Shown: positions 34,131 to 45,471 of the stretch, piece after piece | Layout: every line of letters starts with the position of its first letter | Numbering within the stretch: the stretch's first letter is position 1 | Origin: Mastigamoeba balamuthi | Lineage: Eukaryota > Evosea > Mastigamoebida > Mastigamoebidae | Reading direction: 5' to 3' | DNA: 64,000 bases | NCBI GenBank assembly: GCA_902651635.1 | Contig: CACRSC010000007.1 | Location: 429,368-493,367 of the forward strand | Made by a program: the position numbers and the translations under genes | Notes under the pieces: model-generated | Database searches by the model: none | What the model was told of the DNA's origin: nothing | The model's input: the letters and a program-made list of their open reading frames with translations, nothing else

Positions 34131-35154
34131 ATGGAGCCCCTGCACTCTCGCGTGCTTCCCAGCACGCTGCACACGCTGGACGACCTGGTGTTCGCCTCGT
34201 TCCAGGGCCCCGTGCTGGGCCTCAGCTCGCGCGTGCTGCACCGCTACCGCGCGTTCACAGCGCTGCTGCTGCTGCGCACCCGCTGGCGCACCGACAGGCG
34301 CCTCTCGCAGGACGAGGTCGCAACGACGCTCCTCAGGGCCAGGTGCTACAGGCCCGGGTCCTTCGCGCCCGTGCAGTGCCGCATCTGTGGCGGCGTCCTC
34401 GGCGTATCCGAGAACGTCGTCGAGCAGGAGCGGCTGAGGCGAGAAGGTGCGGGCTCTACAGTTCTTCCGGCGGTTCATTTGACTTCCCCGATTTGGGCTT
34501 CCATTACGCCCGCCCACTCATCTCGACGCCGTAAACGGCACCGCGCGGTGAGCAGTCCCGGATGGCATCGAGCTGTATGCCGTGACACTGAGGACGCTGT
34601 GCACGTCGTCGCGCAAGCACGTGGGCAGCACGATGCTCGTCCTCGCTGCGGACATCGCCCCCGGTGTCGTCGTCGTCTCTGACCGCTTCGCCATCTACGC
34701 CAGACACGCCGCCAGGCACATAGCAGGCGGGGGCCACTCGCCCACGGAACCGTCGTCGCCGCAGGGGTCGTCGAGCTCGTCCGAGGACCTGTGGTCGCTC
34801 GCAGCCACGTCGCCGGCCGGGCCCGACCTGCGGCTGCTGGGACCCAGGGGGGCCATGGCCGTCTGCGTCTGCGTCCTGGGTGTCAGTGGCCTGACGCCCG
34901 AGGACCACCAGACCATCTCGTCGGGGCTCGTGCCGGTGCTGAGGGCCAACGTGCCTGGATACCTCGTCCACAAGACCAGCATCAACCCGACGGTCGTCAT
35001 CATGGTCGTCGGCGCCCTCTCTCCCGCGGACCTTGCGCTCGTGGACCGCTTCTCGGCGCGTTTCACAAAGAACGAGATACGCAACCCATTCAAGAAAGAC
35101 CTGGTGGCCGCGGGACTCGTGCAGCAGCTCCTGATCACAAACAACGTAGAATGA
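34131..35154 (+). CDS. Array-family protein, copy 8 (304 aa)
   Basis: Exons 34131-34446 and 34556-35154; 109-nt intron, donor GAAG then GTGCGG, the GT version of the donor that is GC in copies 3-5. Start MEPLHSRVLPSTLHTLDD. Exon 1 has LGLSSRVLHRYRAFTALLLL and a Tyr in place of the second Cys (RCYRPGS). The linker is Gly/Ser/Pro-rich (AGGGHSPTEPSSPQGSSSSS). Second block: AVCVCVLGVSGLTPEDHQTI and VPGYLVHKTSINPTVVIMVV. Ends TNNVE rather than TNMD, with RNPFKKDLVAAGL. First copy to the right of the channel pair. Confidence 0.85.
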
Positions 35155-36339
35155 AGCCCGCCCGCCCCCGCCAGCGTGTTACCGATAACGTTGCGTTTCA
35201 CGATTAGCGACTTCTGCTGTCCCCCCCTGGGCATTTAGCGGCCCTGCTGGTGCGCGTTCGAGTCCAGTCACAGCATGTTCACGTCGTGGTCGCCCCGCAT
35301 AGCATAACCAGAACCATCCCCCACGCTTCAGCATCGTCCCGATGCTCGTGGGCCCGCTCTTGTTCGTCAGGTCGTCCGTGTCGCCGAGAACCAGCTTCCG
35401 GGCCTTTGCACATCCGCGTTGCTGATTGCGTGGTGAGCTGCGTGAGGCCGAGGAGGTGCTAGGTGCTGCAGCTGCTGGGGATAACCTTGTAGCTCTGCCT
35501 GCAGTACCTCCTGATCTGCCTGGTCGCCGTCGCCGGTGCCGTCGCTCTTCAGCGGCCAGGTCAAGGCCGAAGCAGCCCTGGGGCACGTCATCCTTGAGTT
35601 CACAGCACGGCTGCCGCGGGTCGCGATGCGTTCGTCCGCGGGCTTGGGTGACGAACAGAAGAACAGCCTCTGAACGGTGTTATGGTACCTCCGGCAGGCG
35701 GGCGAAGAGGGGCGACGACACGGGGCTGACTGCCGTGCGACAGAGATCCGAGGCTCGGGGACCATAAACCAGCACTAGCTCTTGGGTGTCCCCGCAGTCC
35801 GCGGACCGCAGGCCGCAGATCGCGGATCGCGGGTTTCCGCTTCGAGATGATTCGGGTTTGGCGGACCAGACCCGGCTGTCTCGGACTCGACTCTGAGCTG
35901 TGAGTCGCGATCGGAACTTGTCTTTGGAATTTGGTTGGGGGGATGTGTTGTTCGGCAAGCGCATGAAGCGCGACGTAGGCCAATCTATTGCCTGCTGGCT
36001 CTGTAGCTCCGAAGGCACGCGGACGTGCTGGTGAAGACAGCAGCAGCAGGGGCGCCGCCGCCACGAGCCACAGTCTCGACCGCAGGTCTCCCACGAACGA
36101 GCACGCAGGAGGCTGCAAGGGCCCTGAGGCTCGGGAAGCAGCGGTGCTACAGTGGCCGTTCAGGGAAGGTGCGCGGCGGAGAGGGGCGGGGACGGAAGCA
36201 GCCAGGCAGGAGGCAGACAGAGGACCGGGGAGGGCGAACGCGGTGAGGAGGGGCGGGGGGGAGTGTGAGGCGCGAGAGCAGGGGGAGAGGGTGTGCGAGA
36301 GGGCGTGGCCGGAGGCTGGGGGTGGACGGATTTCCGGCC
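35155..36339. other. Gene-poor stretch with weak coding traces
   Basis: No model with splice support. On the minus strand, 35250-35430 reads KARKLVLGDTDDLTNKSGP, which has coding-like composition and could be an exon or the tail of the remnant to its right. 36130-36300 is a purine-rich GGGGA stretch. Confidence 0.35.
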
Positions 36340-36800
36340 AGGGAGGAGCATCATCACACTCGTCAAGATGGAGATCACACTTCTTTGCCACGAGCTCGTT
36401 CGAGAGCTGCAGCTGCTCGGCGTCCATAGCATCGAGGGCCTCGTGGGAATCGCTAAAGAACTGCTACTGCACGCTCATGTTGTCTCTCAGGGTCCAGAGT
36501 CTCTTCTGCGCGACAGCTACCACTGTCAGGCCCTGCTACCGCCTATCTACTGCATTGCGGGACACCAACCCAGAGCTGGCCTCGCGAGCCGGGTGATGCA
36601 CAAATGGCGATCGCTAGGTCTCTCCAGGGTTGATGTCACTATTACAAAGGTCTCGCCGATATCGAGCAAGCATCTCTGTGGACCCTTCCAGCTGCTCATA
36701 AACACTCTCAAGAATGTTGGCGACATGCATACAATGAGATGCGAAGACATAATTCTGCCCATGAAACCCATGCTCCTCGAGGGCCGCTGGGACACATCCT
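36340..36800 (-). pseudogene. Decayed coiled-coil gene, unrecognised
   Basis: On the minus strand three coding-like pieces follow each other: HVANILESVYEQLEGSTEML (36795-36630), AQKRLWTLRDNMSVQ (about 36520-36475) and SDSHEALDAMDAEQLQLSNE up to HLDECDD (about 36465-36350). They are broken by stop codons at 36620 and 36473. Amino acid usage is that of a helical, coiled-coil protein. No start and no clean splice sites join them, so I read it as a remnant; a real multi-exon gene is not excluded. Confidence 0.35.
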
Positions 36801-37070
36801 TCTGATGGCTGAGAACTCTCTCAGATACTAGAGGACTGCACGACCCAGCTCGTATCCCACAGGGCTACTCGTGACCCATAATGGAGCATACCACTGATCA
36901 TGCATGTCGTCACCGAGGAATTACCAGGAGTGGTGGATGTTTGCGTTTCATTTTACACAGTGGCAATAAAAGACACCCATCACAAACTGAGACACTTTAC
37001 TCCCCGCACTGTACAAGAATACAGAATCTCATTTTAACTGAGAAAGTAGTCTCAATTACGAGGAGCCAAA

Positions 37071-38092
37071 TCAGGTCATGTTGCTTGTGGTGAGGACGGT
37101 CTGCACGATCTCGCTGGTGATGAGGTTTCTGTTGAACGGGTTGCGGATCACGTTCTGCTCCAGAATGTCCATGTATCTAGCCACGGCCAGCAAGCCATCA
37201 TACGAAGTCGTTCCGATGATAATGATGACGACCGAGACTGGCGCGCTGGCCACATAACATGACTTGTGGAAGAGGTACCCCGGCACATGCTCTTGCAGCA
37301 CAGAGACGGATGCTTTCGTCAATTTCTGCTCCTCCTCCTGCGACAACTTCACAGCGCTGATGCGCACACCAATGGAAATGCCGCCCACGGGTCCCAGAGA
37401 CCTCGGGTCAGGCCCCATTGGCGACGCAAGCAACAGAGGGCTGATCGTGGACCGCCCGAGCAATTCGGAGGGCGGCAGTTTCTCCTGGTGGGCCAGCAGG
37501 ACCTGGTCCGCCGCCGAGAGCACCTCTGCGTCGGCGATCTTGTTTCCGACGTGCCTGGCGGCGTGTCTGGCGTAGATGGCGAACCTCTGCGAGACAACGA
37601 CGGTGCCAGGCGCGAGATCTGAGGCGAGGACGAGCATTGCGCTGCCCACGTGCTTGCGCGACGACGTGCACCCCGTCCGCACCGTGGCGGCGTACAGCTC
37701 GACGTCCAGGGGAACTAGGGCGGTTGGTGGAGCGGCTATTGAGCGGCCTTGAAATGGGTCCTGTGCGGATGCGTACGTTGTGCACGCAGGCTTGCCTCCT
37801 CCTCTGGATTCCTGGACAGCCTCAGAACGGTGCCGCACTCGCGACACGTCGCCATCGCCAGGCTGTCGGGCCAGCAACACTTGGCACTGAGGAGCGCGGC
37901 GGTTACCTGAGACTGCGAGAGACTTCTGACCTCGCGCCAGTGCCTGCGGAGCAGCAGCAGCACAGTGAACGAGTGGTGGCGGTAGAGCACTCGGGAGCTG
38001 AGGCTCAGCACTGGGCCCTGGAACGCCGCGAACACCAGGTCGTCCAGCGTGTGCATCGCGCTCGGGACAACCCGCGAGTGCAGAACCTCCAT
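37071..38092 (-). CDS. Array-family protein, copy 9, CCWPDS subgroup (319 aa)
   Basis: Minus-strand exons 38092-37777 and 37714-37071 with a 62-nt intron. Marked by KCCWPDSLAMATCRECGTVL in exon 1 and SLSQSQVTAALLS. Exon 2 has VVVSQRFAIYARHAARHVGN, linker KIADAEVLSAADQVLLAHQE, then GISIGVRISAVKLSQEEEQK and VPGYLFHKSCYVASAPVSVV. Ends TTSNMT. Its twin is the copy at 62722 on the plus strand; they share about 150 bases of upstream sequence too. It lies in the only inverted block of the array. Confidence 0.85.
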
Positions 38093-38439
38093 GGGTACCA
38101 GACAGCCCGAAAATGACTCGGTTTTCTTATCAAACCCGAAAGCCGAAATGAGATTCTTCGTGCTCGTTCTGGGCGAGGCTTGCTTGGGGTGCCGAGCGAA
38201 GACCCAAGACTTACAGGCTTTCCGCTTAGATTCTATCAGGTCTGGGGCCTGGTGGATGATGAGATCAGCCCACCACATATTCCTGTGGAATTTCCGAGTT
38301 CATCGTGCAACTTCTGAACCAGATCCAGTTAGTGCAGAGAAAATACACAGGCACACCCTAGCTGTGCACAACGACATGACCATTTGTGGGTCATGTCCAT
38401 GAGGCCCAGATTCCTGGTCAATTGGGATGCCACCGGTTG

Positions 38440-38680
38440 CCATAAGCTGACGTCCATTCCCGTTTCATCCAACCCGAATCTGGCCACGGCCAGAAGTCCA
38501 TCGTCCGATGTCGCCCCCACGACGATGATGACAACCGAGACCGACGGGCTGGGCCACATAACTCGACATCTTCAGCACGTATACGGAGGAGAGGCACTTG
38601 GCCGTCGCCACGCTGTCTGGCCAGCAGCACTTGGCGTCGGCGAGCGGGGCGGCCAGTGCGTGCAAACGAGTGGGAAGCGG
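38440..38680 (-). pseudogene. Array-family remnant of the CCWPDS subgroup
   Basis: Minus strand. About 38660-38580 reads ADAKCCWPDSVATAKC (exon 1 end). Directly after it comes SYVAQPVGL, then SVVIIVVGATSDDGLLAVAR in a shifted frame (about 38560-38475), which is the second block of exon 2. The intron, the whole first block and the linker between them are deleted. Both parts are nearest to the adjacent copy at 37071. Confidence 0.75.
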
Positions 38681-38871
38681 CGAAACTGGCGCCGCGAGTT
38701 GAGTGTGTGTGCGTGTGACGAAATCCAAAATCGCTGTTTTGAGTAATGCCTATTTCCAAGTATTTAAGTGTGACGGACTGTCCCCCCTCGGTGTCAGCGC
38801 ACACCAGGCGCCGAGAGGGGGATCACTCGCGTCTCGCTCGGATTACACACGGAAGCCCTTGGCCTGGTTGG

Positions 38872-39847
38872 TCACCACTCGCGGCTGGTGATGACCAGGC
38901 GCTGCCGGACGACACCGCCCGTCAGCGTGTCCCTGTTGAGCGGGTTGCGTATCTCGTTCTTGCCGAAGCGCAGCGCGACCTCGTCGCCGAGGGCGAGGGC
39001 CCGGTGGTCGAGGGCGCCGACGATGGAGATGACGACGGTGGGGTGTATGCTCGTCTTGAGCATCAGGAACCCGGGGACGCTGGCCTGCAGGACCGGGACG
39101 AGCGCCATCGACATGGCCTGGTTGTCCTCGACGTTGAGGCCCTCGACGACGAGGATGCAGACGCCGATGATCATGCCGTTGGGCCCCAGCCCCCGCAGGT
39201 CCGCCCCGGCCAGAGGCGGCGGCGGGTCAGGAGTCCCGCCGCCCTTGGCCCCGGGGTCCGGCGACCGGGCGACGGCCCGCGAGCGCTCCTCGTGCGCCAC
39301 GTGGCGGGCGGCGTGTCTGGCGTAGATGGCGAACGTGTCCGAGACGACGACGACGCCGTGCGAGAGCTCGGCGCTCAGTACGAGCATCGTGCTGCCCACG
39401 TGCTTGCGCGACGACGTGCACTGCGTCCGCAGCGTCGCGGCGTACACCTCCACGCCGTGCGGAACTGCCGGCCCAAGTCAATTGCAGGCCCCCCGGGTTC
39501 AGTCGGGAGTGGGGGCCGCTATGCTGCGCACTTTGCCTGCGCAGGCGCTCCTGCTCGACTACGTTCTCGGTGACGACGAGGACGCCACCGCAGATGCGGC
39601 ACTGCACGGGCGCCAGGGTCGCGGGCCTGCAGCACCTGGCCCTGAGGAGCGCCGTGGAGACGTCGCGCTGCGAGAGGCCCCGGTCGGTGCGCCAGCGGGT
39701 GCGGAGCAGCAGCAGCGCTGTGAACGCGCGGTAGCGGTGCAGCACGCGCGAGCTGAGGCTCAGCACGGGGCCCTGGAACGCCGCGAACACGAGGTCGTCC
39801 AGCGTGTGCAGCGCAGTCGGTGCCACGCGCGAGTGCACAGGTTCCAT
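38872..39847 (-). CDS. Array-family protein, copy 10 (302 aa)
   Basis: Minus-strand exons 39847-39532 and 39464-38872; 67-nt intron with the octamer on the minus strand at 39484-39477, 12 bases from the acceptor. Start MEPVHSRVAPTALHTLDD. Exon 2: IPHGVEVYAATLRTQCTSSR, then SHGVVVVSDTFAIYARHAAR. Linker: HEERSRAVARSPDPGAKGGG and TPDPPPPLAG. Second block: GVCILVVEGLNVEDNQAMSM, then VPGFLMLKTSIHPTVVISIV. C-terminus IRNPLNRDTLTGGVVRQRLV differs strongly from the usual end and lacks TNMD. Confidence 0.85.
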
Positions 39848-40808
39848 CGGTCACTGTCGGTAGGTGCGCGGTGAGGAGGTGCAAAAATAAGTGAGTACAA
39901 GGGGTGATGAAATCGGGTGAGTATTTTCCCGAGCTTCGCGAACCCCGGTCTGACATCGGGAAAAGCTCACCCAGCGAGTCGGGTGAGCTCGGTACGTGCC
40001 AACTCTCCAAATGCAATTTTTGGCACTGAGGATCAAGATCACATCTCTGCGGTGAAACAACTGCGCCTTGCCCTGCACCTTTCCTCTTCGGAGCTTTTCT
40101 TTGTACGGAATGCCTGCTTCAACGAGGTGCTCAAGGGGAAGAGAGAAGAAGAGGTAGAAGAAATGAGGCCGCGGAGTTCAGGTGTGTTGACGGCTGCGCA
40201 CGCGAGGGTCGGGGACGAGGGGCTGAGGGCCTGGGCAACGGCGGGCACCGCGCGGCCGGCGGCATGCGAGACACCGTGCAGGCCACGACGTCGCAGACGT
40301 CGAGGATGCCGGCAATGGCGGCCAGGATGCATTGGACAGAGATGCGATCCACCTGGCCTATTTCAGTCAGAGTCTGGTGCAGTTACTGATCCCGCCTCGC
40401 ACTGAGAGACAGTGTGAGGGAACAGGGACTCGGAATCCACCATGTTACTGAGCATTTCTGCAAGTATCAGGCCAGATGACCTTACCACTGAAGCAGAACG
40501 CAGTCCAAACAGAAGGCATTTCCAGTAGTAAACTGGTTGGTTTTTCCCTTGCCCGATCATCAATTCCAAACAAAGAAATTATAATACCTGGGCCAGAACC
40601 GAGACTCACTCACCACACTCACCCCCGGGGTGAGTTACTCACTCTACCTCCCAAGGGAAGGGCTATTGGTTTGCCGGCCCCTAGGGAGCAGTCCGTCACG
40701 GTCAGCAAAACTTGGAAATCTGCGCGATACTGAGAGAAAAGCAAATCTCGAAACAGCAGATTTTCTCATACCCTGCCCGCGCTTCGCCGGTTTCTCCGCT
40801 TCTCCCGC
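39848..40808. other. Intergenic, no gene accepted
   Basis: Divergent upstream region of copies 10 (minus) and 11 (plus). On the minus strand 40352-40260 reads RISVQCILAAIAGILDVCD with coding-like look but no exon partner. Nothing else seen. Confidence 0.4.
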
Positions 40809-41434
40809 ATGGACTCCCCGCACTCGCGGCTGGTCCCGACCACCAAGCACACGCTGGACGACCTGGTGTTCGCGGCCTTCCAGGGCCCCGTGCTGGGCCT
40901 CAGCTCGCGGGTGCTGCACCAGTACCGCTCCTTCACAGCGCTGCTGCTGCTGCGCACCCGCTGGCGCACAGACCGGGGCCTCTCGCAGGCCGACGTGGCC
41001 GCAGCGCTGGTCCACGCGCGGTGCTGCGTGCCCGGCACGCTCGTGGCCGCCGAGTGCAGCAAGTGCGGCAGCGTCCTCGACGTCTCGGAGAACGAGCCCG
41101 AGCAGCAGCGCCTGCGCAGAGAGCGTGCGCCCCACACGGCCCTCCCCGGCCCAATTCGCCCATTCAATTGACCTCTGCGACACCTCCGCGCGGCCTCTTC
41201 TTCTGCGCCTCGTCTGCTGCGCGCACCCCCCACCACCCTCTGCTCCCGCGGATGCAGTGCCCGGCGGCATCGAGCTGTACGCCGCGACGGTGCGGACGCT
41301 GTGCACGTCGTCGCGCAAGCACGTGGGCAGCGCCATGCTCGTCCTCGCCGCCGAGCTCGCCCCCGGCGCCGTCGTCGTCTCGGACCGCTTCGCCATCTAC
41401 GCACGTCAGGCCGCCCGCCACGTCGCGCGCAGGG

Positions 41435-41467
<33 letters not shown>

Positions 41468-41934
41468 TCGCCCCCGATGGCGCGGCCGAGGCCTCGCAGC
41501 AGCTGGAGGTCGGGCAGTGGCGGCCGGCAGCGGAGCAGCGGGGCTCTCCGGGGGAGGAGGAGTTCGTGGTGGCGGCGGGGGCGCTGCTGGCGAGGTCGCC
41601 GCTGGGGCCCGAGCTGAGGGCGCTGGGGCCCGCGGGCATGGTCATCGCCGTGCGCATCAACGCGGTGACCATCACGCAGGAGGAGCAGCAGCTGATCGCC
41701 TCGGGCCTCGTGCCCGTGCTCAGGTCCAACGTGCCCGGCTTCCTGCTGCAAAAGACCAGCATGACGTCGGCGATCGTCGTCATCGTCGGCGGGTTCAGCT
41801 CGCCCGACGGGCTGCTGCTGGCCACGCGTTTCGGGTGGCAGTTCATCTCGAACCAGATACGCAACCCGCTCAACAGGAACCTCATCGCGGACGGACTCGT
41901 CCAGCCCCTCCTCTCAATTACCAACATGGACTGA
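40809..41934 (+). CDS. Array-family protein, copy 11, poly-Ser linker (330 aa)
   Basis: Exons 40809-41124 and 41258-41934; 133-nt intron with CAATTGAC at 41165, unusually far (85 bases) from the acceptor. Start MDSPHSRLVPTTKHTLDD. CCVPGTLVAAECSKCGSVLD. The linker is the longest of the two-exon copies and contains ten Ser codons in a row (AGC microsatellite, about 41428-41466). These are followed by AAEASQQLEVGQWRPAAEQR and EEEFVVAAGALLARSPLGPE. Second block: VRINAVTITQEEQQLIASGL, then VPGFLLQKTSMTSAIVVIVG. Ends SITNMD. Nearest relative is the copy at 58202 (same SPHS start). Confidence 0.85.
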
Positions 41935-41949
41935 GTGGCGGGCGTCAGT

Positions 41950-43330
41950 ACAGACGCTCGTGGTGTAGACTACCGTGAAGGTATTTTTTATTTTTTTATT
42001 ATTTCATCCATCAAAGGAAATATCTGTTTTGTTGTGGATACGGGAGGCAGGGGAAGAAACAGGGCACTAAGGGCAGTGGTGTTGTGCGCAGTGTTGTTAA
42101 ATAATCAAAAGAGTCAATAAACCAATCAATACTCGTTATCTTTCAACCAATCAATCAACACAAAAACCACGCCAAACAGAAGACACGTATGTATTGAATG
42201 AGGAAGGGGAATTCATAGAGGATTTTGTATGTAAAAAGAGGGAAGAGAGAGTATGAGGTGGAAGATGAGATGAAGACAAGCAGAAGACAGTTATGTTGTG
42301 AAGGCTAAGTCTGAGTATCACTTTATGAAATGGAATACAGGACATATGCCATTGTTCTTTATTTTTAACTGTGGAAATGACCATAAAAGTGAAGAAAATA
42401 ATACCATGGTTATTTACCATTATAACTTTCAGTATCTTTTGCTTACTTAATGCTCTCGGACTCTTGATGAACAAGTACTTGAATTTCTGTTAGTGTGCGT
42501 TTATTCCTGGGTTATCTTGTTAGTTTTCTCCACGTTTGTTTCTGTATTCTCTCAGTATCATTGCATGGACCATCAGAAGCAAACATGATAGATCTGAGAT
42601 TCTGTGTAAAATTCCAAAATGCCGTTCTGACAATTTGGCACACAATGAATAATGTGTGAACCATGATGAAATAAGCTGAGATGATCCTGTGTGCAGTGTC
42701 TCACAGAGATGCTTTCTTCAAGAATTGTTGAAGAAAAAATAAGACTCTATTGTATCTTCAACAAATGCTTAAAGCAGTTCCTATTTAATGTGAAAATAAT
42801 CAAAGCAATTATCTCGCTTTGTGATGAAGAACATGAACTAGTTTGTGCTGCCCTGTTTCTTTATTGCCTTTGGATTTGGCATTGGTCTGCATGAGCTGCT
42901 GTTTTGCCAGTGATAATTAAGTCCATGATAAGTCATTTGGCATTAGTACTTCGGACTTTCACTGAGAGAACACACTCTCTCAAATTTTTGATACCTTATG
43001 ATTTCTTAACAAAGCTTCCACTGGAAAGAGATTTTTAGGCATAGCTACACTTTACAGGTGACACTAACAATTTGCTGTTTATGTCTAATCAATGAGCATA
43101 CCGGCTGGTACACAGAAGGATAAGAGTCCAGATGACAGAACAGGAGATGGCTGAGATTGCAGCTAGCTGAAGAACCAGGGCGTGGCACACCAAGGAAATC
43201 GACAGTGCAAGACCAGGGCATGGCAAACCACAGATAGCAACGGTGTGAGACCAGGGCATTCCACATCCCAGAGGACCACTAACATGTACAGCACAAATCC
43301 CTTTTTTGTCACAAATGAAATTTTATTACT
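41950..43330. other. AT-rich island
   Basis: Base composition drops abruptly to roughly 35-40 percent GC by eye. Poly-T and CAATCAAT repeats at 41980-42170. Only short, poorly composed open frames. No convincing gene. It may be foreign or long-unselected sequence. Confidence 0.6.
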
Positions 43331-43333
43331 TCT

Positions 43334-43924
43334 TCATTTTGGGCTTCTTCTGGGGGGAGGGCTTGTGCACTGCAGCAGAAGCTGCCTCTGGAGTTGCAGG
43401 CTGCATGCACTTAAGAGAGGAATGGGACCAAAAGCCTGAGCGACCTTGGCCTTGGTCCTCTCAAGCTCCTTGTTCATGTCCTCATCGTCATTGTCCTCAT
43501 CATCATTGGCTGGCTTCTCGTCGGGCTTGCTCTTGTCCTTGGCCTGTTCAGCCAGCTTCCTCTTGATCTTCTTTTTGACGGTGTTCCACATCGCATGCAA
43601 CTGCTGCTCTACGTTCCACACTGCACTGAGCGGGAGTGAGTGAGAAAAAGCAGAAGGAAGTGGTTGCATCTTACCAAATATTTTGGAGAAGAACTACAAG
43701 TTTCTTCTTTGTGAAGATACTGCTTCAGAAGGGCCAGAGTCTCCTTGTCATAAATCCTGTTTTATGAAGTTATTTGCATAGTCAAAAACACAGACGGGAA
43801 AAGATAAGAGCACTCACTTCTGTTACCAAACACACTTGTCCTCACAGAAGACGGACTCAATAGCCATGAGAAGGGGATTACTCTTAGCAACATGACGGAA
43901 CAATTGGAGAAGGGTGTGTGTCAT
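43334..43924 (-). CDS. Possible small gene, unrecognised, end uncertain
   Basis: Minus strand. Exon 43924-43827 (MTHTLLQLFRHVAKSNPLLM) joins exon 43756-43675 across a 70-nt GT-AG intron, giving CVWIYDKETLALLKQYLHKE. A third stretch, 43640-43334, has a clearly coding-like frame rich in Lys and acidic residues (MWNTVKKKIKRKLAEQAKDK, then DDEDNDDED). With the obvious donor (43674) and acceptor (43630) the phase does not fit that frame, so either the splice site differs or the gene is damaged. Base composition matches the AT-rich island rather than the array. Function unknown. Confidence 0.4.
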
Positions 43925-43939
43925 GATGCTCTCTGGACA

Positions 43940-44766
43940 GGGAGGGCGTGCTTAAGGTGAGACTACTGAGAGGTGGTACCTTCTTCGTTGCCTTCTCCTT
44001 GGCCTACTTTCCTGGGCGCACCCTGGGCCTGGCCAAGATGTGGCCCACAAGGCTATTAAGGCCATCCTCAAGCTCTACTGCCACAATAAAGGAAGGCACA
44101 CCACCAGCTCAGCCTGCACTCACTGCTGCATCTGGACTTCTTTGTGGAGATAATCAGTCTGGCCTTTCTGTTTGACACAGAGAGAGCAGAGAATGCCCAG
44201 GCCAGGGTTGTGGGCTTTACCCAGCAGATGAGCTACAAGATGAAGCAGTATGCCCTGAGGAGTGTTGCATGCTTCCAGATGCTCGCCCTGTGCTTTATGG
44301 TCAAGGATCACAGGTTTGCTGATCATGCTGCACTTTGTGTCACTGCAGTTACTGGCAATTCTGTGGAGGAATGGGCCCATGCGAGGAAGAAGACACAATA
44401 AGTGCCCAAGTGATACTCCAAGGCTGATGGCAGTGGCTCTTTCTGGGTGCTGGGGGATGTCCCACTGACTCCGGGCACAGTTGTGTGCTCTCTCACCAAC
44501 ACCGAGCCCAAGAGCACCCAGTCTTCTCCTTCTGCCTTAGGCGACTTTGCCCACAACTTCTATGATTTCTATGAGGTGATTGGCATTGACGTCAAGGGGC
44601 AGGTCCTCAAGGTACACAAGCTGAGAGCGTCAGATGCTGGCTCTCTCTACCAGGCCCCGTTCGAGTACAGCAGGTCTGAGGCCCACGAGGACGAGGCTGA
44701 ACTCGGCTTCGACCAGGTGCACAGGTGCGTCATCATGCTGCCTAGGTTCTACGACATCACCTTCTG
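43940..44766 (+). pseudogene. Broken coding sequence, family not recognised
   Basis: Plus strand. The clearest parts are about 44125-44400 (FVEIISLAFLFDTERAENAQ onward) and about 44420-44766 (FWVLGDVPLTPGTVV, DFAHNFYDFYEVIGIDVKGQ, ending LPRFYDITF). A weaker upstream part at about 44030-44120 reads AHKAIKAILKLYC. The pieces do not form one open frame and it appears broken. Codon usage is more AT-rich than the array genes. It may belong to an old inserted element; that cannot be decided from the sequence alone. Confidence 0.4.
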
Positions 44767-45219
44767 AGTTCTGTGTCCCAAAGAAGCTCGTGATCGTTCC
44801 CACTCGCATTCTGGTGGCTCCCTGAAATGATGCATCCCCCCATTCGACTTAGTCTTTTTCGCGTCCCGTGGTTGTCTGTGGAACTCCAGCTGTTCCACAG
44901 TTTGCCAGATTTCCTGGGTATCCCCGAGATTTCTTGTTCGCCGTAGTTTTCCATGGCCTGGCCCAGGCCTGTGATCATGTTCTTTGTTTTTGGAGGGGGG
45001 GGGGGGTGACAGAGAGCAAACACAACTACCATGGGCATTTCCTCTGGCCTTTGCCACTTGCTGCACTGGAGCAGCTGCCGAAGCTGTTTGAAAAGATTAC
45101 GAGTGATTTTTCTCTGTGTATACCCAGATATGGCTCGAGTACACTGATGTGCTCGGGCGGGATCCAATTTTGTCCATTTCGCGTACTGTATTTAATACTT
45201 CACCCCTCTGAAAGTCAAT
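44767..45219. other. Intergenic, nothing identified
   Basis: Contains a G run at 44995-45006. No supported coding sequence. Ends at the left inverted repeat of the next element. Confidence 0.4.
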
Positions 45220-45249
45220 ACTGAAACACCACGGATCGTGAGAAAATCG
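45220..45249 (+). repeat. Left terminal inverted repeat
   Basis: Begins ACTGAAACACCACGG. Its reverse complement recurs at 49005-49034 with four transition differences (positions 5, 14, 18 and 23 of the repeat). Confidence 0.75.
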
Positions 45250-45471
45250 CAACACTGTGACGGTTCGCCAGGCAATCCGTGAGGTGCACGGAATTGGCAC
45301 AGGGAATACAGTGGTTGGTTTTGGCGTGCGGCGCGCCGCAGCACTGGGGAGGGCGGGACGGGAGGGAAAGACCAAACGGGGGTGTGGGCAGTGCTATTAT
45401 AGCGGATCAGGGGTGCGGGGGTGTGCGGGTGTGCGATTCCTCAACCCGGAAGCGACAGGAACACCGCGATT

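Noticed and set aside
35225-35270. TTCGAGTCC near 35251, like a tRNA B box
   Set aside because: No A box at proper distance and the arms cannot be folded into a cloverleaf.
42151-42474. 107-codon minus-strand frame in the AT-rich island
   Set aside because: Chance frame in AT-rich DNA; no domain, no splice partner, biased composition.
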